Below, one piece after another: positions 1 through 10,500 of a DNA stretch of 64,000 nucleotides. The notes beneath the pieces were generated by a model that ran no database searches, had not been told where the DNA came from, and was given only the letters and a program-made list of their open reading frames with translations. The first letter of the stretch is position 1. Each line of letters opens with the position of its first letter. The stretch is from contig NZ_KV440953.1 of NCBI RefSeq assembly GCF_001636425.1, forward strand, positions 3,468,001-3,532,000, read 5' to 3'. The position numbers and the translations under genes are program-made. Source of the DNA: Heyndrickxia acidicola (GTDB lineage: Bacteria > Bacillota > Bacilli > Bacillales > Bacillaceae_C).

Positions 1-1839
1 CAGCTCAAAGGGTATAAAAAGGATGAATATTTCCTGACTTATGTTATGGATAGCCAGTCCTCCCTTAACCGTATAGACAAAGCTGCTGCAAACACAAAAG
101 TTAATGTCATGATGGCAAAAGAAACAAGTGGTTGGGTATCCTTCTTTACGTCCATCATTCCATTTGTTATTATCTTCATTCTCTTTTTCTTCCTGTTAAA
201 TCAGGCCCAAGGCGGCGGCGGAAGAGTGATGAACTTTGGAAAAAGCAAAGCAAAGCTCTACAACGATGATAAGAAAAAAGTTCGTTTCCGTGATGTAGCC
301 GGTGCAGATGAAGAAAAACAAGAGCTTGTTGAAGTCGTTGAATTTTTAAAGGATCCTCGGAAATTTGCTGAGCTTGGTGCACGTATTCCAAAGGGTGTCT
401 TGCTTGTCGGACCTCCAGGAACGGGTAAAACATTACTTGCACGTGCAGTTGCAGGCGAAGCGGGTGTACCATTCTTTTCTATCAGCGGATCTGACTTTGT
501 AGAAATGTTTGTTGGTGTCGGTGCATCTCGTGTCCGTGATCTTTTCGAAAATGCGAAAAAGAATGCGCCTTGTATTATTTTCATTGACGAGATCGACGCA
601 GTTGGACGTCAGCGTGGTGCAGGACTAGGCGGCGGACATGATGAGCGTGAACAAACACTCAACCAATTGCTCGTTGAAATGGATGGATTTGGAGCGAATG
701 AGGGAATTATCATCATCGCAGCTACCAACCGTCCGGACATTCTGGATCCCGCGTTATTGCGTCCAGGGCGTTTTGACAGACAAATTACTGTTGACCGTCC
801 GGATGTTAATGGACGTGAGGCAGTGCTTCGCGTTCATGCCCGCAATAAGCCGCTGGATGGAGACGTTAACTTAAAGGCTATTGCCCAAAGGACTCCTGGA
901 TTCTCAGGTGCTGACTTAGAAAATCTTTTAAATGAAGCAGCGCTTGTAGCAGCAAGACAGGACAAGAAAAAAATTGATATGACCGATATCGATGAAGCAA
1001 CAGACAGAGTGATTGCGGGTCCTGCTAAAAAGACACGGGTCATCTCTAAAAAAGAACGTAATATTGTTGCTTATCATGAAAGCGGCCATACTGTTATTGG
1101 TTTAGTTTTGGATGAAGCAGAAATGGTTCACAAAGTAACAATTGTTCCTCGCGGGCAGGCTGGCGGTTATGCCGTAATGCTTCCTAAAGAGGATCGCTAC
1201 TTTATGACGAAACCTGAGCTTCTTGACAAAATCACAGGTCTTTTAGGCGGCCGTGTTGCAGAGGAAATAACGTTTGGCGAAGTTTCAACAGGTGCCCATA
1301 ATGACTTCCAGCGTGCAACAAGCATTGCGCGGAAAATGGTTACTGAATTTGGAATGAGCGATAAGCTTGGACCGCTGCAATTTGGCCAATCACAGGGAGG
1401 TCAAGTATTCCTGGGCCGGGATTTAAACAACGAACAAAATTATTCGGATAAAATCGCTTACGATATCGATACCGAAATTCAGCGTATCATAAAAGAAAGT
1501 TACGAAAGAGCGAAGAAGATTATCATGGAAAACCGTGATAAGCTTGAAGTAATTGCTAAAACGCTCTTAGAAGTGGAAACACTGGATGCAGAACAAATTA
1601 AACATTTGTATGATCACGGGACACTTCCTAAAAGAGGTGCTGGCAAATCCAATGTTTTAACAGAGGATAATGCGGATCTTAAAGTGAATATCCAAAAGAA
1701 ACATGAGGAAGCAACTGATCATCAAAAGGATGAAAGTGAAGTAAGGCCGGTTGAAAATCGCCCTGAAAAGCTAGGTCCAACGAAGGTTTCGGATCCATTA
1801 AAAGATCCTAAGGAAGATAACAAAGATTCTCAAGAATAA
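1..1839 (+). CDS. ftsH: ATP-dependent zinc metalloprotease FtsH (5' end outside window)
   Basis: Membrane-anchored AAA+ protease that extracts and degrades membrane and short-lived regulatory proteins. The frame is open from base 1; the residues before the first ATG (base 46) still match FtsH, so the start lies upstream and about 25 N-terminal residues, with the first membrane segment, are missing. Visible in fragment numbering: second membrane helix about residues 46-66, Walker A GPPGTGKT at 137, the IDEID Walker B, the arginine-finger region, and the zinc protease motif HESGH at 359. The C-terminal tail is charged and low in complexity, as in Bacillus FtsH. It ends at a strong terminator. 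In Bacillus the gene follows tilS and hprT, which would lie left of the window. Confidence 0.97.
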   Translation, partial: QLKGYKKDEYFLTYVMDSQSSLNRIDKAAANTKVNVMMAKETSGWVSFFTSIIPFVIIFILFFFLLNQAQGGGGRVMNFGKSKAKLYNDDKKKVRFRDVAGADEEKQELVEVVEFLKDPRKFAELGARIPKGVLLVGPPGTGKTLLARAVAGEAGVPFFSISGSDFVEMFVGVGASRVRDLFENAKKNAPCIIFIDEIDAVGRQRGAGLGGGHDEREQTLNQLLVEMDGFGANEGIIIIAATNRPDILDPALLRPGRFDRQITVDRPDVNGREAVLRVHARNKPLDGDVNLKAIAQRTPGFSGADLENLLNEAALVAARQDKKKIDMTDIDEATDRVIAGPAKKTRVISKKERNIVAYHESGHTVIGLVLDEAEMVHKVTIVPRGQAGGYAVMLPKEDRYFMTKPELLDKITGLLGGRVAEEITFGEVSTGAHNDFQRATSIARKMVTEFGMSDKLGPLQFGQSQGGQVFLGRDLNNEQNYSDKIAYDIDTEIQRIIKESYERAKKIIMENRDKLEVIAKTLLEVETLDAEQIKHLYDHGTLPKRGAGKSNVLTEDNADLKVNIQKKHEEATDHQKDESEVRPVENRPEKLGPTKVSDPLKDPKEDNKDSQE

Positions 1840-1850
1840 TCATTTCCTTT

Positions 1851-1888
1851 AAAGGACATCGTTAGTATATAATAACGATGTCCTTTTT
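1851..1888 (+). terminator. Rho-independent terminator of ftsH
   Basis: Perfect 14-bp stem, AAAGGACATCGTTA pairing with TAACGATGTCCTTT around an 8-base loop and running into T residues, 12 bases after the ftsH stop codon. Confidence 0.93.
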
Positions 1889-1907
1889 CTTTGGATTAAA
1901 ATTTTTG

Positions 1908-1991
1908 CTCTGTTCAATTTCTATGTTGATAACTGCTCGTTTTTCAGCTCATTTATTTGAAACAGCTGTTTCACACGAATGAGCTGAAAAA
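1908..1991. repeat. Dispersed intergenic palindromic repeat, copy 1
   Basis: Begins CTCTGTT (1908) and contains a 14-bp perfect inverted repeat, TTTTTCAGCTCATT (1940-1953) and AATGAGCTGAAAAA (1978-1991), around a 24-base loop that itself carries AACAGCTGTT. Related sequence occurs near 26.9, 33.95, 39.36 and 42.74 kb, always between genes. No T-run follows on either strand, so it is not a simple terminator. The family is defined here by eye; its function is unknown. Confidence 0.6.
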
Positions 1992-2035
1992 CCACAGAGT
2001 CCTCTAACAAAGCCAAATTTAAAGAAATTAGGAGT

Positions 2036-2084
2036 CTGCAGCGAAAATTAACTGCGCTCGCAATTTTCTTATATCCCGCTGCAG
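2036..2084. other. Nested hairpin upstream of coaX
   Basis: Outer arms CTGCAGCG (2036-2043) and CGCTGCAG (2077-2084), inner arms GAAAATT (2043-2049) and AATTTTC (2062-2068). It lies between the ftsH terminator and coaX in a stretch (1889-2204) with no gene. I saw no good -35/-10 pair for coaX; a TGG-TATGAT extended -10-like sequence is at 2156-2164. Role unknown. Confidence 0.5.
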
Positions 2085-2204
2085 GTACCTATTGCTTGCT
2101 TTTCTTGAAGTGCGGGTAACGAATGATAAGTCAATATGGTGATATAAAATATTTGTGGTATGATGTTTGCATGTGATTTAGAAAATAAACAAAGTGGTGA
2201 GAAT

Positions 2205-3005
2205 ATGCTATTTGTATTGGATGTCGGAAATACAAACATTGTATTGGGTGTTTATGATCATGATTCATTAAAATATCATTGGCGTGTCGAAACGAATCGT
2301 TTTAAAACAGAAGATGAGTATGGAATGATTGTCAAATCATTATTTCTGCATGTTGGAATTGACTTTCCAGATATAAACGGAATCATCATTTCCTCGGTAG
2401 TTCCACCAATCATGTATACACTAGAAAGAATGTGCAACAAATATTTCCATGTGAAGCCTTTGGTCGTAGGTCCTGGAATTAAAACCGGCCTGGATATTAA
2501 GTATGAAAATCCAAGAGAAGTGGGTGCTGACAGAATTGTAAATGCTGTTGCGGGTATTTATGAATATGGCAGTCCGCTTATTATCGTGGATTTTGGAACA
2601 GCAACAACTTACTGCTATATTAACGAAGAAAAGCAATACATGGGTGGAGCGATAGCGCCAGGTATTGGCATCTCAGCAGAGGCGCTTTATTCAAAAGCTG
2701 CCAAGCTCCCAAGGATTGAAATTGCTCCAACGGATGATATCGTTGGAAGAAATACGGTTTTAGCTATGCAGGCAGGAATTGTGTATGGTTATGTTGGACA
2801 AGTAGAGGGTATTGTATCCCGTATGAAAGCAAAAAGTAAAAAGGATCCGGTTGTTATTGCTACAGGCGGGCATGCGAACCTTATTGCGAAAGAATCTAAA
2901 ATTATTGACATAGTGGACCCATTCCTGACATTAAAAGGTCTGCGGTTAATTTATAAACGGAATACAAATGAAAGGATGGAAGTTAGTGAGCGATTATCTA
3001 ATTAA
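2205..3005 (+). CDS. coaX: Type III pantothenate kinase
   Basis: Catalyses the first step of coenzyme A synthesis, ATP-dependent phosphorylation of pantothenate; the type III enzyme is not feedback-inhibited by CoA. The 266-residue protein has the ASKHA-fold signature DVGNT at residues 6-10, the conserved GADR segment and a second phosphate loop GTAT at 131-134. I chose ATG 2205 rather than the in-frame ATG at 2160 because it follows a GTGGTGAG ribosome site and gives the family's [11 protein letters not shown] start. It overlaps hslO by 20 bases, suggesting coupled translation. Confidence 0.95.
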   Translation: MLFVLDVGNTNIVLGVYDHDSLKYHWRVETNRFKTEDEYGMIVKSLFLHVGIDFPDINGIIISSVVPPIMYTLERMCNKYFHVKPLVVGPGIKTGLDIKYENPREVGADRIVNAVAGIYEYGSPLIIVDFGTATTYCYINEEKQYMGGAIAPGIGISAEALYSKAAKLPRIEIAPTDDIVGRNTVLAMQAGIVYGYVGQVEGIVSRMKAKSKKDPVVIATGGHANLIAKESKIIDIVDPFLTLKGLRLIYKRNTNERMEVSERLSN

Positions 3006-3864
3006 AGCACTTGCATATAATGGCCAGGTACGGGCTTACGCAGTTAACAGTACTGAAACAGTTGGAGAAGCTCAAAAACGCCATTATACATGGCCTACTG
3101 CTTCTGCAGCCCTTGGCCGTGCAATGACTGCTGGGGTCATGATGGGTGCCATGTTAAAAGGCGATGATAAAATTACTGTTAAGGTTGAGGGCGGCGGCCC
3201 AATCGGAGTAATTATCGTTGACAGCAATGCTAGGGGAGATGTACGAGGGTATGTTACAAATCCGCAAACCCATTTTGATCTAAATGAGCATGGAAAACTG
3301 GATGTTCGCAGAGCAGTGGGTACGGAAGGTACGCTGACTGTAGTAAAGGATTTGGGTCTTAGAGAGAACTTTTCTGGTCAGGTCCCGATTGTGTCAGGCG
3401 AACTGGGAGAGGATTTCACATACTATTTTGTTGCATCTGAGCAAGTTCCGTCATCTGTTGGTGTAGGGGTATTAGTGAATCCGGACAATTCGATTCTTGC
3501 ATCTGGAGGATTTATTATTCAACTTCTTCCGGGAACGGACGAAAGTGTTATTGAGGAACTGGAAAAAAGAATTCAAACCACTCCTCCTATTTCTAAACTG
3601 ATTCAACAAGGATTAACGCCTGAAGAGATTTTGACAAGCCTGCTTGGTGAAGGAAATGTAAAGATTTTAGAAAAAATGCCCATTCAATTTAAGTGCAATT
3701 GCTCAAAGGAAAGATTCGGAGCGGCCATTATTAGCTTGGGCAAAGAAGAAATTCGCGACATGATTGAAGAGGATGGACAAGCTGAAGCCCAGTGCCATTT
3801 CTGCAATAATAAGTATAAATTCTCTAAAGTAGAACTCGAAGAACTTTTGGAAGAAGCGAAATAA
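2986..3864 (+). CDS. hslO: Redox-regulated chaperone Hsp33
   Basis: Cytoplasmic holdase chaperone that binds unfolding proteins when oxidised. The 292-residue protein ends with the zinc-binding redox switch: C237-x-C239 and C270-xx-C273. These cysteines hold zinc when reduced and form disulfides on oxidative stress. GTG 2986 is chosen because the resulting MSDYLIKAL start matches the usual family N-terminus and an AAAGGA site lies upstream; the in-frame ATG at 2968 would add six residues. In B. subtilis a PrsA-like gene (yacD) follows; here it is absent and a terminator comes directly after the stop. Confidence 0.95.
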   Translation: MSDYLIKALAYNGQVRAYAVNSTETVGEAQKRHYTWPTASAALGRAMTAGVMMGAMLKGDDKITVKVEGGGPIGVIIVDSNARGDVRGYVTNPQTHFDLNEHGKLDVRRAVGTEGTLTVVKDLGLRENFSGQVPIVSGELGEDFTYYFVASEQVPSSVGVGVLVNPDNSILASGGFIIQLLPGTDESVIEELEKRIQTTPPISKLIQQGLTPEEILTSLLGEGNVKILEKMPIQFKCNCSKERFGAAIISLGKEEIRDMIEEDGQAEAQCHFCNNKYKFSKVELEELLEEAK

Positions 3865-3879
3865 ACATTTAAACTATCT

Positions 3880-3918
3880 CTAATGTGAAGGATTACTCTT
3901 TTCACATTAGGGTTTTTT
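3880..3918 (+). terminator. Terminator of coaX-hslO
   Basis: CTAATGTGAA (3880-3889) pairs perfectly with TTCACATTAG (3901-3910), followed by GGTTTTTT. Confidence 0.92.
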
Positions 3919-4084
3919 CATTTTGAAACAAAGAAGGAGACTGGGAAAATAAACCTAGTATCATCACATAATATTTGAAACCGCTTCATATATTTTTCTA
4001 TCCCATTTGAAACACCTCAGGAAAAAGTGCAGGAGTATAGCAGGGTATTAGTAAAAGTGCTGCTTTTACAGTATTGCAGATTGT

Positions 4085-4150
4085 TTGACTTTCCTGTATG
4101 AGAGTGCTAAATTCTAAGTATTAATACCTACAAAAATTGTCGGAATAAGG
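4085..4150 (+). promoter_or_regulatory. cysK promoter, possible CymR site
   Basis: TTGACT (4085-4090), 17-base spacer, TAAATT (4108-4113) with a TG one base upstream: a good sigma-A promoter. Just downstream, 4122-4150 reads TAATACC ... GGAATAAGG, resembling the split motif bound by the cysteine regulator CymR, which controls cysK in B. subtilis. The promoter is directly visible; the CymR assignment is inference. Upstream, GTAAAAG/CTTTTAC (4051-4069) forms a small palindrome of unknown role; 3919-4050 shows nothing recognisable. Confidence 0.6.
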
Positions 4151-4160
4151 GGCTGAGAAT

Positions 4161-5087
4161 ATGGCACGTTTAGTAAATTCCATTGCAGAGTTAGTGGGGA
4201 ATACTCCAATTGTAAAGGTGAATCGTTTAGCGGACGAAAATAGTGCGGATGTTTATTTGAAGCTTGAATACTTTAATCCCGGGAGTAGCGTAAAGGATCG
4301 TATTGCGCTGGCTATGATAGAAGCTGCAGAAAAAGCGGGGAAACTTAATGCAGGAGATACCATTGTGGAGCCGACAAGCGGAAACACAGGCATTGGCCTT
4401 GCTATGATTGCTGCAGTAAAAGGATACAGCTCGGTATTGGTGATGCCGGATACTATGAGCTTGGAGAGACGGAATTTACTTCGTGCCTATGGTGCCGAGC
4501 TCGTGCTTACACCTGGAGCTGAGGGGATGAAGGGTGCCGTAGCAAAAGCTGAAGAACTTGTTAGGGAAAAAGGCTATTTTATGCCTCAGCAATTTCAGAA
4601 TGAAGCAAATCCAGAAGTACACCGCCAGACAACTGGTAAGGAAATCGTTGAATCGATGGGCAGCCAATTGGATGCTTTTGTAGCCGGAATTGGTACAGGT
4701 GGAACGATATCCGGAGCTGGCGAGGTTTTAAGAAAAGCCTATCCTTCCATTAAAATTTATGCAGTAGAGCCGAAGGATTCTCCGATATTAGACGGGGGAA
4801 AACCGGGTCCGCATAAATTACAGGGGCTCGGAGCAAACTTTGTTCCTGCTACGTTGAATCGGGAAATCTTTGACGAGATCATTCATGTTAGCACAGAGGA
4901 GGCTTTTGAGGCAGCGCGCGAAGCCGCTAAGAAGGAAGGCATTCTTGCAGGAATCTCCTCTGGAGCAGCTATCCATGCAGCTTTAAAAGTGGCGAAAGAG
5001 CTTGGAAAAGGGAAAAAGGTAGTAGCGATTATTCCTGATAATGGAGAACGTTATTTAAGTACACCTTTATACCAATTTGAAGATTAA
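4161..5087 (+). CDS. cysK: Cysteine synthase A (O-acetylserine sulfhydrylase)
   Basis: PLP enzyme making L-cysteine from O-acetylserine and sulfide; in Bacillus it also partners with the regulator CymR. The 308 residues are the usual length. The PLP lysine is K45 in SSVKDR, the substrate loop TSGNTG follows, and the phosphate-binding GTGGT loop is near residue 177. Serine acetyltransferase CysE, which supplies the substrate, is encoded at 34.3 kb. In B. subtilis pabB-pabA-pabC would follow; here a terminator and non-coding DNA follow. Confidence 0.96.
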   Translation: MARLVNSIAELVGNTPIVKVNRLADENSADVYLKLEYFNPGSSVKDRIALAMIEAAEKAGKLNAGDTIVEPTSGNTGIGLAMIAAVKGYSSVLVMPDTMSLERRNLLRAYGAELVLTPGAEGMKGAVAKAEELVREKGYFMPQQFQNEANPEVHRQTTGKEIVESMGSQLDAFVAGIGTGGTISGAGEVLRKAYPSIKIYAVEPKDSPILDGGKPGPHKLQGLGANFVPATLNREIFDEIIHVSTEEAFEAAREAAKKEGILAGISSGAAIHAALKVAKELGKGKKVVAIIPDNGERYLSTPLYQFED

Positions 5088-5109
5088 TCAGTAATTAGGA
5101 TAAAGAATG

Positions 5110-5149
5110 AGGCAATCGGGATTTAAATGCCCCGGTTGCCTTTGTTTTT
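5110..5149 (+). terminator. cysK terminator
   Basis: AGGCAATCGGG pairs with CCCGGTTGCCT (one G-T pair) and is followed by TTGTTTTT. Confidence 0.88.
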
Positions 5150-5155
5150 GATAAA

Positions 5156-5317
5156 GGCTGTTTTCGCATAGATTGTTGCTTTACGTACAAAGGAATACTC
5201 CGTGCGTTGTCTGTCTTTGTGCTATCTTTTCGTAAGCTCTTCAAAAGTTTTAATACTGAACATATATTTAAAATGATGTTTTTTTGTCCAATAGCAACGA
5301 AGTTTACGAAAAGAGCC
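5156..5317. mobile_element. MITE-like element, copy A1
   Basis: A 162-bp non-coding unit whose first 24 bases (5156-5179) and last 24 bases (5294-5317) form a gap-free imperfect inverted repeat, 18 of 24 positions matching, starting GGCTGTTTTCG and ending CGAAAAGAGCC. An inner copy of the motif, TCTTTTCGTAA, sits near 5226. If the ends are extended to AAGGCT/AGCCTT, GATA flanks both sides, a possible 4-bp target duplication. Copy A2 lies at 34068. No transposase is encoded. It sits where pabB-pabA-pabC are found in relatives; that link is positional only. Confidence 0.65.
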
Positions 5318-5487
5318 TTGATACATAAATTATCTAACCAAAGCAGTTCTTGCATAGCTCCCATGCTTAACTCTCGGAAGATTTTACGTCTCCTCTCTAC
5401 GTAAATTCATAACACCTCGTGAACTGCCAAGCTGTGCTTTCTAAAGACCAAGACTATGAAATCAGTAGGCAAATGAGCAAGAAGCTT

Positions 5488-5578
5488 TGTACTTTTCTTT
5501 TTTTCATAAAGAAAAGTACATGATTCAATTGCTCGAAAACCCCCATATCGTTATTCTTTAATAAAAGAAAAACGATAT
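5488..5578 (+). promoter_or_regulatory. Two consecutive hairpins in front of folP
   Basis: Hairpin 1: a perfect 13-bp stem, TGTACTTTTCTTT (5488-5500) with AAAGAAAAGTACA (5508-5520). Hairpin 2: ATATCGTTATTCTTT (5545-5559) with AAAGAAAAACGATAT (5564-5578), one mismatch, ending right at the folP ribosome site. Neither has a trailing T-run on the + strand, so they look more like leader or RNA-stability structures than terminators. The rest of 5318-5487 shows nothing recognisable and no clear promoter. Confidence 0.5.
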
Positions 5579-5600
5579 AAAAAGGAGACAAGCAGCAAAT

Positions 5601-6428
5601 ATGACAATTAAATGTGGACCTTACAATCTTGATTATCATAATAAGACATTAATCATGGGAATTTTGAATATAACACCTGACTCTTTTTCTGACGGAGGAC
5701 ATTTCTTTAAAACGGAAGAAGCTATAGACCATGCAAAGCAATTGGAGAAGGATGGGGCAGATATTCTTGATATTGGAGGAGAATCTACCAGGCCGGGGCA
5801 TGATCCTTTGTCAGCCCATGAAGAAATTGCAAGGGTTATTCCTGTTATTGAAGCCATTGCAAAGGATGTTACAATCCCGATTTCCATTGATACATATAAG
5901 GCTGAAACAGCTAAAAGGACGATTGAAGCGGGTGCAGTAATGATTAATGATATTTGGGGAGCAAAAAAAGATCCTGAAATTGCGTCGGTAGCTGCCGATT
6001 ATAATGTTCCCATTATTTTGATGCATAATAGGGAAGAAAGAAATTATGAGAGCTTTGTCCGTGATGTTTTACAAGACTTGTACGAAAGTATATCAATAGC
6101 TAAAAAGGCTGGAGTCAAAGACCATCAAATTATTCTGGATCCAGGAATAGGATTTGCAAAAGATTTTAAGGAAAACTTATTAATGATGAGGAATCTGGAT
6201 AAGCTTGTTGGACTAGGATACCCTGTACTGCTGGCGACCTCCAGGAAAAGAATGATTGGACATGCTCTTGATTTGCCTGTGGATCAAAGAATGGAAGGTA
6301 CAGGTGCGACGGTATGTTATGGCATTGAAAAAGGGTGCCATATGGTCAGGGTTCATGATGTGAAGGAAATGAGCAGAATGGCAAAAATGATGGATGTTCT
6401 CATTGGCAAGGGGGATACAAATGGATAA
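5601..6428 (+). CDS. folP: Dihydropteroate synthase
   Basis: Condenses p-aminobenzoate with hydroxymethyl-dihydropterin diphosphate to dihydropteroate; target of sulfonamides. The 275 residues form a TIM barrel with pterin-site motif NITPDSFSDGG at residues 23-33, the loop GGESTRPG at 59-66 and the C-terminal ATSRKR phosphate-binding segment. Start ATG 5601 follows AAAAAGGAGAC. It overlaps folB by 8 bases, the first of a chain of overlaps through folK and the small regulator. The p-aminobenzoate genes that precede it in B. subtilis are missing from this locus. Confidence 0.96.
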   Translation: MTIKCGPYNLDYHNKTLIMGILNITPDSFSDGGHFFKTEEAIDHAKQLEKDGADILDIGGESTRPGHDPLSAHEEIARVIPVIEAIAKDVTIPISIDTYKAETAKRTIEAGAVMINDIWGAKKDPEIASVAADYNVPIILMHNREERNYESFVRDVLQDLYESISIAKKAGVKDHQIILDPGIGFAKDFKENLLMMRNLDKLVGLGYPVLLATSRKRMIGHALDLPVDQRMEGTGATVCYGIEKGCHMVRVHDVKEMSRMAKMMDVLIGKGDTNG

Positions 6429-6789
6429 GATCTACCTTAATGAAATGAAATTTTATGGCTATCACGGAGTACTACCGGAGGAAAACAGGCTTGGACAGCG
6501 ATTTTGGGTATCGATTGTCCTATCTCTGGATTTGAAAAATGCGGGCATGTCTGACGATTTGCATGACACCGTCAGCTATGCTGATATATTTGAAGATGTA
6601 AAGGGGATTGTTGAGGGAAGACCATTTAAACTATTGGAAGCAGTGGCAGAATCCATTGCTGCGGTCATTTTATCTAAATATTCAAAGGTACATTCCGCTA
6701 AAATAAAGATTATCAAGCCTGACCCTCCTATTCCAGGCCATTATAATTCCGTAGCGGTGGAGATTGAAAGAGGGAGAGAAATTGAATAA
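6421..6789 (+). CDS. folB: Dihydroneopterin aldolase
   Basis: Converts 7,8-dihydroneopterin to 6-hydroxymethyl-dihydropterin and glycolaldehyde in folate synthesis. At 122 residues it is typical of this small T-fold enzyme, which forms octamers. The N-terminal FYGYHGV and the C-terminal IKPDPPIPGH segment are family signatures. ATG 6421 lies inside the end of folP and is preceded by AAGGGGG, so translation is probably coupled to folP. It ends 8 bases into folK. Confidence 0.95.
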   Translation: MDKIYLNEMKFYGYHGVLPEENRLGQRFWVSIVLSLDLKNAGMSDDLHDTVSYADIFEDVKGIVEGRPFKLLEAVAESIAAVILSKYSKVHSAKIKIIKPDPPIPGHYNSVAVEIERGREIE

Positions 6790-7306
6790 AGCCTATTTGT
6801 CACTTGGTTCAAATATTGGAAATAGAAATGAATTCCTGGAACGGGCAATAGAAGAATTAGTAAAAATAAAGGAAATTAAAGTAACAGCGCTGTCATCCAT
6901 TTATGAAACAGATCCCGTAGGCTATACAGACCAAGCCCCTTTTTTAAATATGGCTGTTGAGTTAGAGACATCCTTAACGACAAACGATTTGCTGGATGCG
7001 TGTTTAAAAATTGAAAGTGAATCAGGAAGAAAAAGGGAAATTAAGTGGGGGCCGAGGACATTAGACCTTGACATTTTACTGTATAATAACGAAAATATTG
7101 AAGCAGATAACCTTATAATTCCTCATCCGAGGATGCATGAAAGAGCTTTTGTTTTAATTCCATTACTGGAAATAAACCGTACTTTATGGCATCCTTTGAT
7201 GGATGCTCCGTTAACTCGCGTCCTAGATGAAATCGATGATAAAGAGGGAGTTCGGTTATGGAGACAGATAAATGGGGAAGACGCATCCGCGCTTTTCGAA
7301 AATTAA
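6782..7306 (+). CDS. folK: 2-amino-4-hydroxy-6-hydroxymethyldihydropteridine diphosphokinase
   Basis: Transfers diphosphate from ATP to hydroxymethyl-dihydropterin, making the FolP substrate. The 174 residues include the LGSNIG start segment, the YETDPVG loop and the WGPRTLDLDILLY metal-binding motif with its two aspartates. The start is probably TTG 6782, 8 bases inside folB, because it follows GAGGGAG at the right distance and matches the family N-terminus; an in-frame TTG at 6764 is the alternative. The 3' end overlaps the next gene by 49 bases. Confidence 0.92.
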   Translation: MNKAYLSLGSNIGNRNEFLERAIEELVKIKEIKVTALSSIYETDPVGYTDQAPFLNMAVELETSLTTNDLLDACLKIESESGRKREIKWGPRTLDLDILLYNNENIEADNLIIPHPRMHERAFVLIPLLEINRTLWHPLMDAPLTRVLDEIDDKEGVRLWRQINGEDASALFEN

Positions 7307-7467
7307 AAGGCTTTACTCAGGAAAGCCTAGCTAAAGAATTAAATGTATCTGTATCGGTGCTCGGTGAAATTGAAAGAGGGAGCAGACAGCCTTCAGAAGA
7401 GTTCTTAATGAAAGTTACCGCGCTTTTTAACATAACCCTCGAGGAGTTAAAGCCTGCTCAACATTAA
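7258..7467 (+). CDS. yazB: Small XRE-family helix-turn-helix protein (YazB-like)
   Basis: A 69-residue protein that is almost entirely one Cro/C1-type helix-turn-helix domain (residues about 8-62, with SVLGEIERG as recognition helix). It corresponds by position and size to YazB of B. subtilis, of unknown target. It starts 49 bases inside folK in another frame, so its translation probably depends on folK ribosomes. Its constant place between folK and dusB suggests a role with the folate operon, but nothing here shows what it binds. Confidence 0.88.
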   Translation: METDKWGRRIRAFRKLKGFTQESLAKELNVSVSVLGEIERGSRQPSEEFLMKVTALFNITLEELKPAQH

Positions 7468-7507
7468 TATATATGCTTGGAATGTAAATACAAAAGGAGG
7501 AACCATA

Positions 7508-8506
7508 ATGCTCAAAATAGGGAATGTTGAAATGAAAAACCCTGTCGTACTTGCACCTATGGCCGGGATATGTAATTCTGCATTTCGCCTTACGGTAAAA
7601 GAATTTGGTGCAGGGCTCGTTTGCGCTGAAATGATCAGCGATAAAGGGATTGTCTTTCAAAACGAGAAAACAATGAACATGCTTTACATTGATGAGCGTG
7701 AAAATCCGTTAAGCCTTCAAATCTTTGGCGGTGAGAAAGAAACACTTGTCGAAGCGGCTAAATTCGTGGATAAAAATACAAATGCAGATATTATTGATAT
7801 TAATATGGGATGTCCGGTGAACAAAATCATTAAATGCGAAGCAGGTGCAAAATGGCTGCTTGATCCGAATAAGATCTATGAAATGGTATCAGCAGTTGTG
7901 GACGCAGTTGATAAACCTGTAACAGTCAAAATGAGAATTGGCTGGGACGATGATCATATCTTTGCCATAGAAAACGCTAAGGCTGTTGAACGCGCAGGCG
8001 GTGCTGCTGTTTCTATGCATGGCCGTACAAGGGTTCAAATGTACGAAGGAACGGCAAACTGGGATATTATCCGTGAGGTAAAACAATCTCTTAACATTCC
8101 GCTGATTGGGAATGGGGATGTAAATACGCCTGAAGATGCGAAACGGATGCTTGATGAGACGGGTGTAGACGGAGTTATGATTGGAAGAGCTGCCCTGGGA
8201 AATCCATGGATGATTTACAGTACGGTTAAATACCTGGAAACAGGTGAACTTGTTAGCGATCCATCTATTCGTGAAAAAATTGATGTCTGCCTTCTTCATT
8301 TAGACCGATTGATTGCACTGAAGAATGAGCATATTGCTGTAAGAGAAATGAGAAAACATGCAGCATGGTACTTGAAGGGCTTGCGAGGAAATGCAAAAGT
8401 AAGAAACGGCATCAATGCCTGCAATACGCGCAATGACCTGGTAACACTTCTGACGAACTATGTGGAAGAAGTAGAATCTGAAGACAGCGATGTTAAAGTA
8501 GGATAA
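7508..8506 (+). CDS. dusB: tRNA-dihydrouridine synthase
   Basis: FMN-dependent reductase that makes dihydrouridine in the tRNA D-loop. The 332-residue protein has the FMN-binding VLAPMAGI start, the catalytic cysteine C102 in NMGCPVNK, KMRIGWD, the HGRTR segment and the GxGD...GRAALGNPW phosphate-binding end of the barrel. Start ATG 7508 follows AAAGGAGGAACC. The locus matches yacF/dus1 upstream of lysS in B. subtilis. Confidence 0.95.
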   Translation: MLKIGNVEMKNPVVLAPMAGICNSAFRLTVKEFGAGLVCAEMISDKGIVFQNEKTMNMLYIDERENPLSLQIFGGEKETLVEAAKFVDKNTNADIIDINMGCPVNKIIKCEAGAKWLLDPNKIYEMVSAVVDAVDKPVTVKMRIGWDDDHIFAIENAKAVERAGGAAVSMHGRTRVQMYEGTANWDIIREVKQSLNIPLIGNGDVNTPEDAKRMLDETGVDGVMIGRAALGNPWMIYSTVKYLETGELVSDPSIREKIDVCLLHLDRLIALKNEHIAVREMRKHAAWYLKGLRGNAKVRNGINACNTRNDLVTLLTNYVEEVESEDSDVKVG

Positions 8507-8521
8507 TGAACTAGTAGATTG

Positions 8522-8549
8522 AACTGCCAGGGCACACTGGCAGTTTTTT
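8522..8549 (+). terminator. Terminator of the fol-dusB operon
   Basis: ACTGCCAG pairs with CTGGCAGT around a 6-base loop, then TTTTT; 15 bases after the dusB stop. Confidence 0.92.
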
Positions 8550-10402
<1,853 letters not shown>

Positions 10403-10413
10403 TCACAATTCAG

Positions 10414-10442
10414 AAAAGCCTCTGCGTAAGCAGGGGCTTTTT
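10414..10442 (+). terminator. lysS terminator
   Basis: AAGCCTCTGC pairs with GCAGGGGCTT (one G-T pair) around GTAA, followed by TTT. Confidence 0.9.
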
Positions 10443-10500
10443 AACAGGATAAGAAAGTGTAAAAGGTTATAGTAAATAGAGTATTTAATCAATATAGTCT

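Noticed and set aside
1-45. ftsH as a truncated pseudogene starting at the ATG at base 46
   Set aside because: The frame is open through base 1 and the residues before that ATG still match FtsH; the truncation is only the window edge.
258-584. Long minus-strand open frames opposite ftsH, clpC, rpoB, rplL, tuf and other genes
   Set aside because: They follow from the codon bias of highly expressed genes; none has a ribosome site or a recognisable product.
5207-5404. 65-codon plus-strand and 89-codon minus-strand frames in the cysK-folP gap
   Set aside because: No ribosome site, no recognisable family, and they overlap the inverted-repeat element A1 and non-coding DNA; they look like chance frames, not remnants of pab genes.
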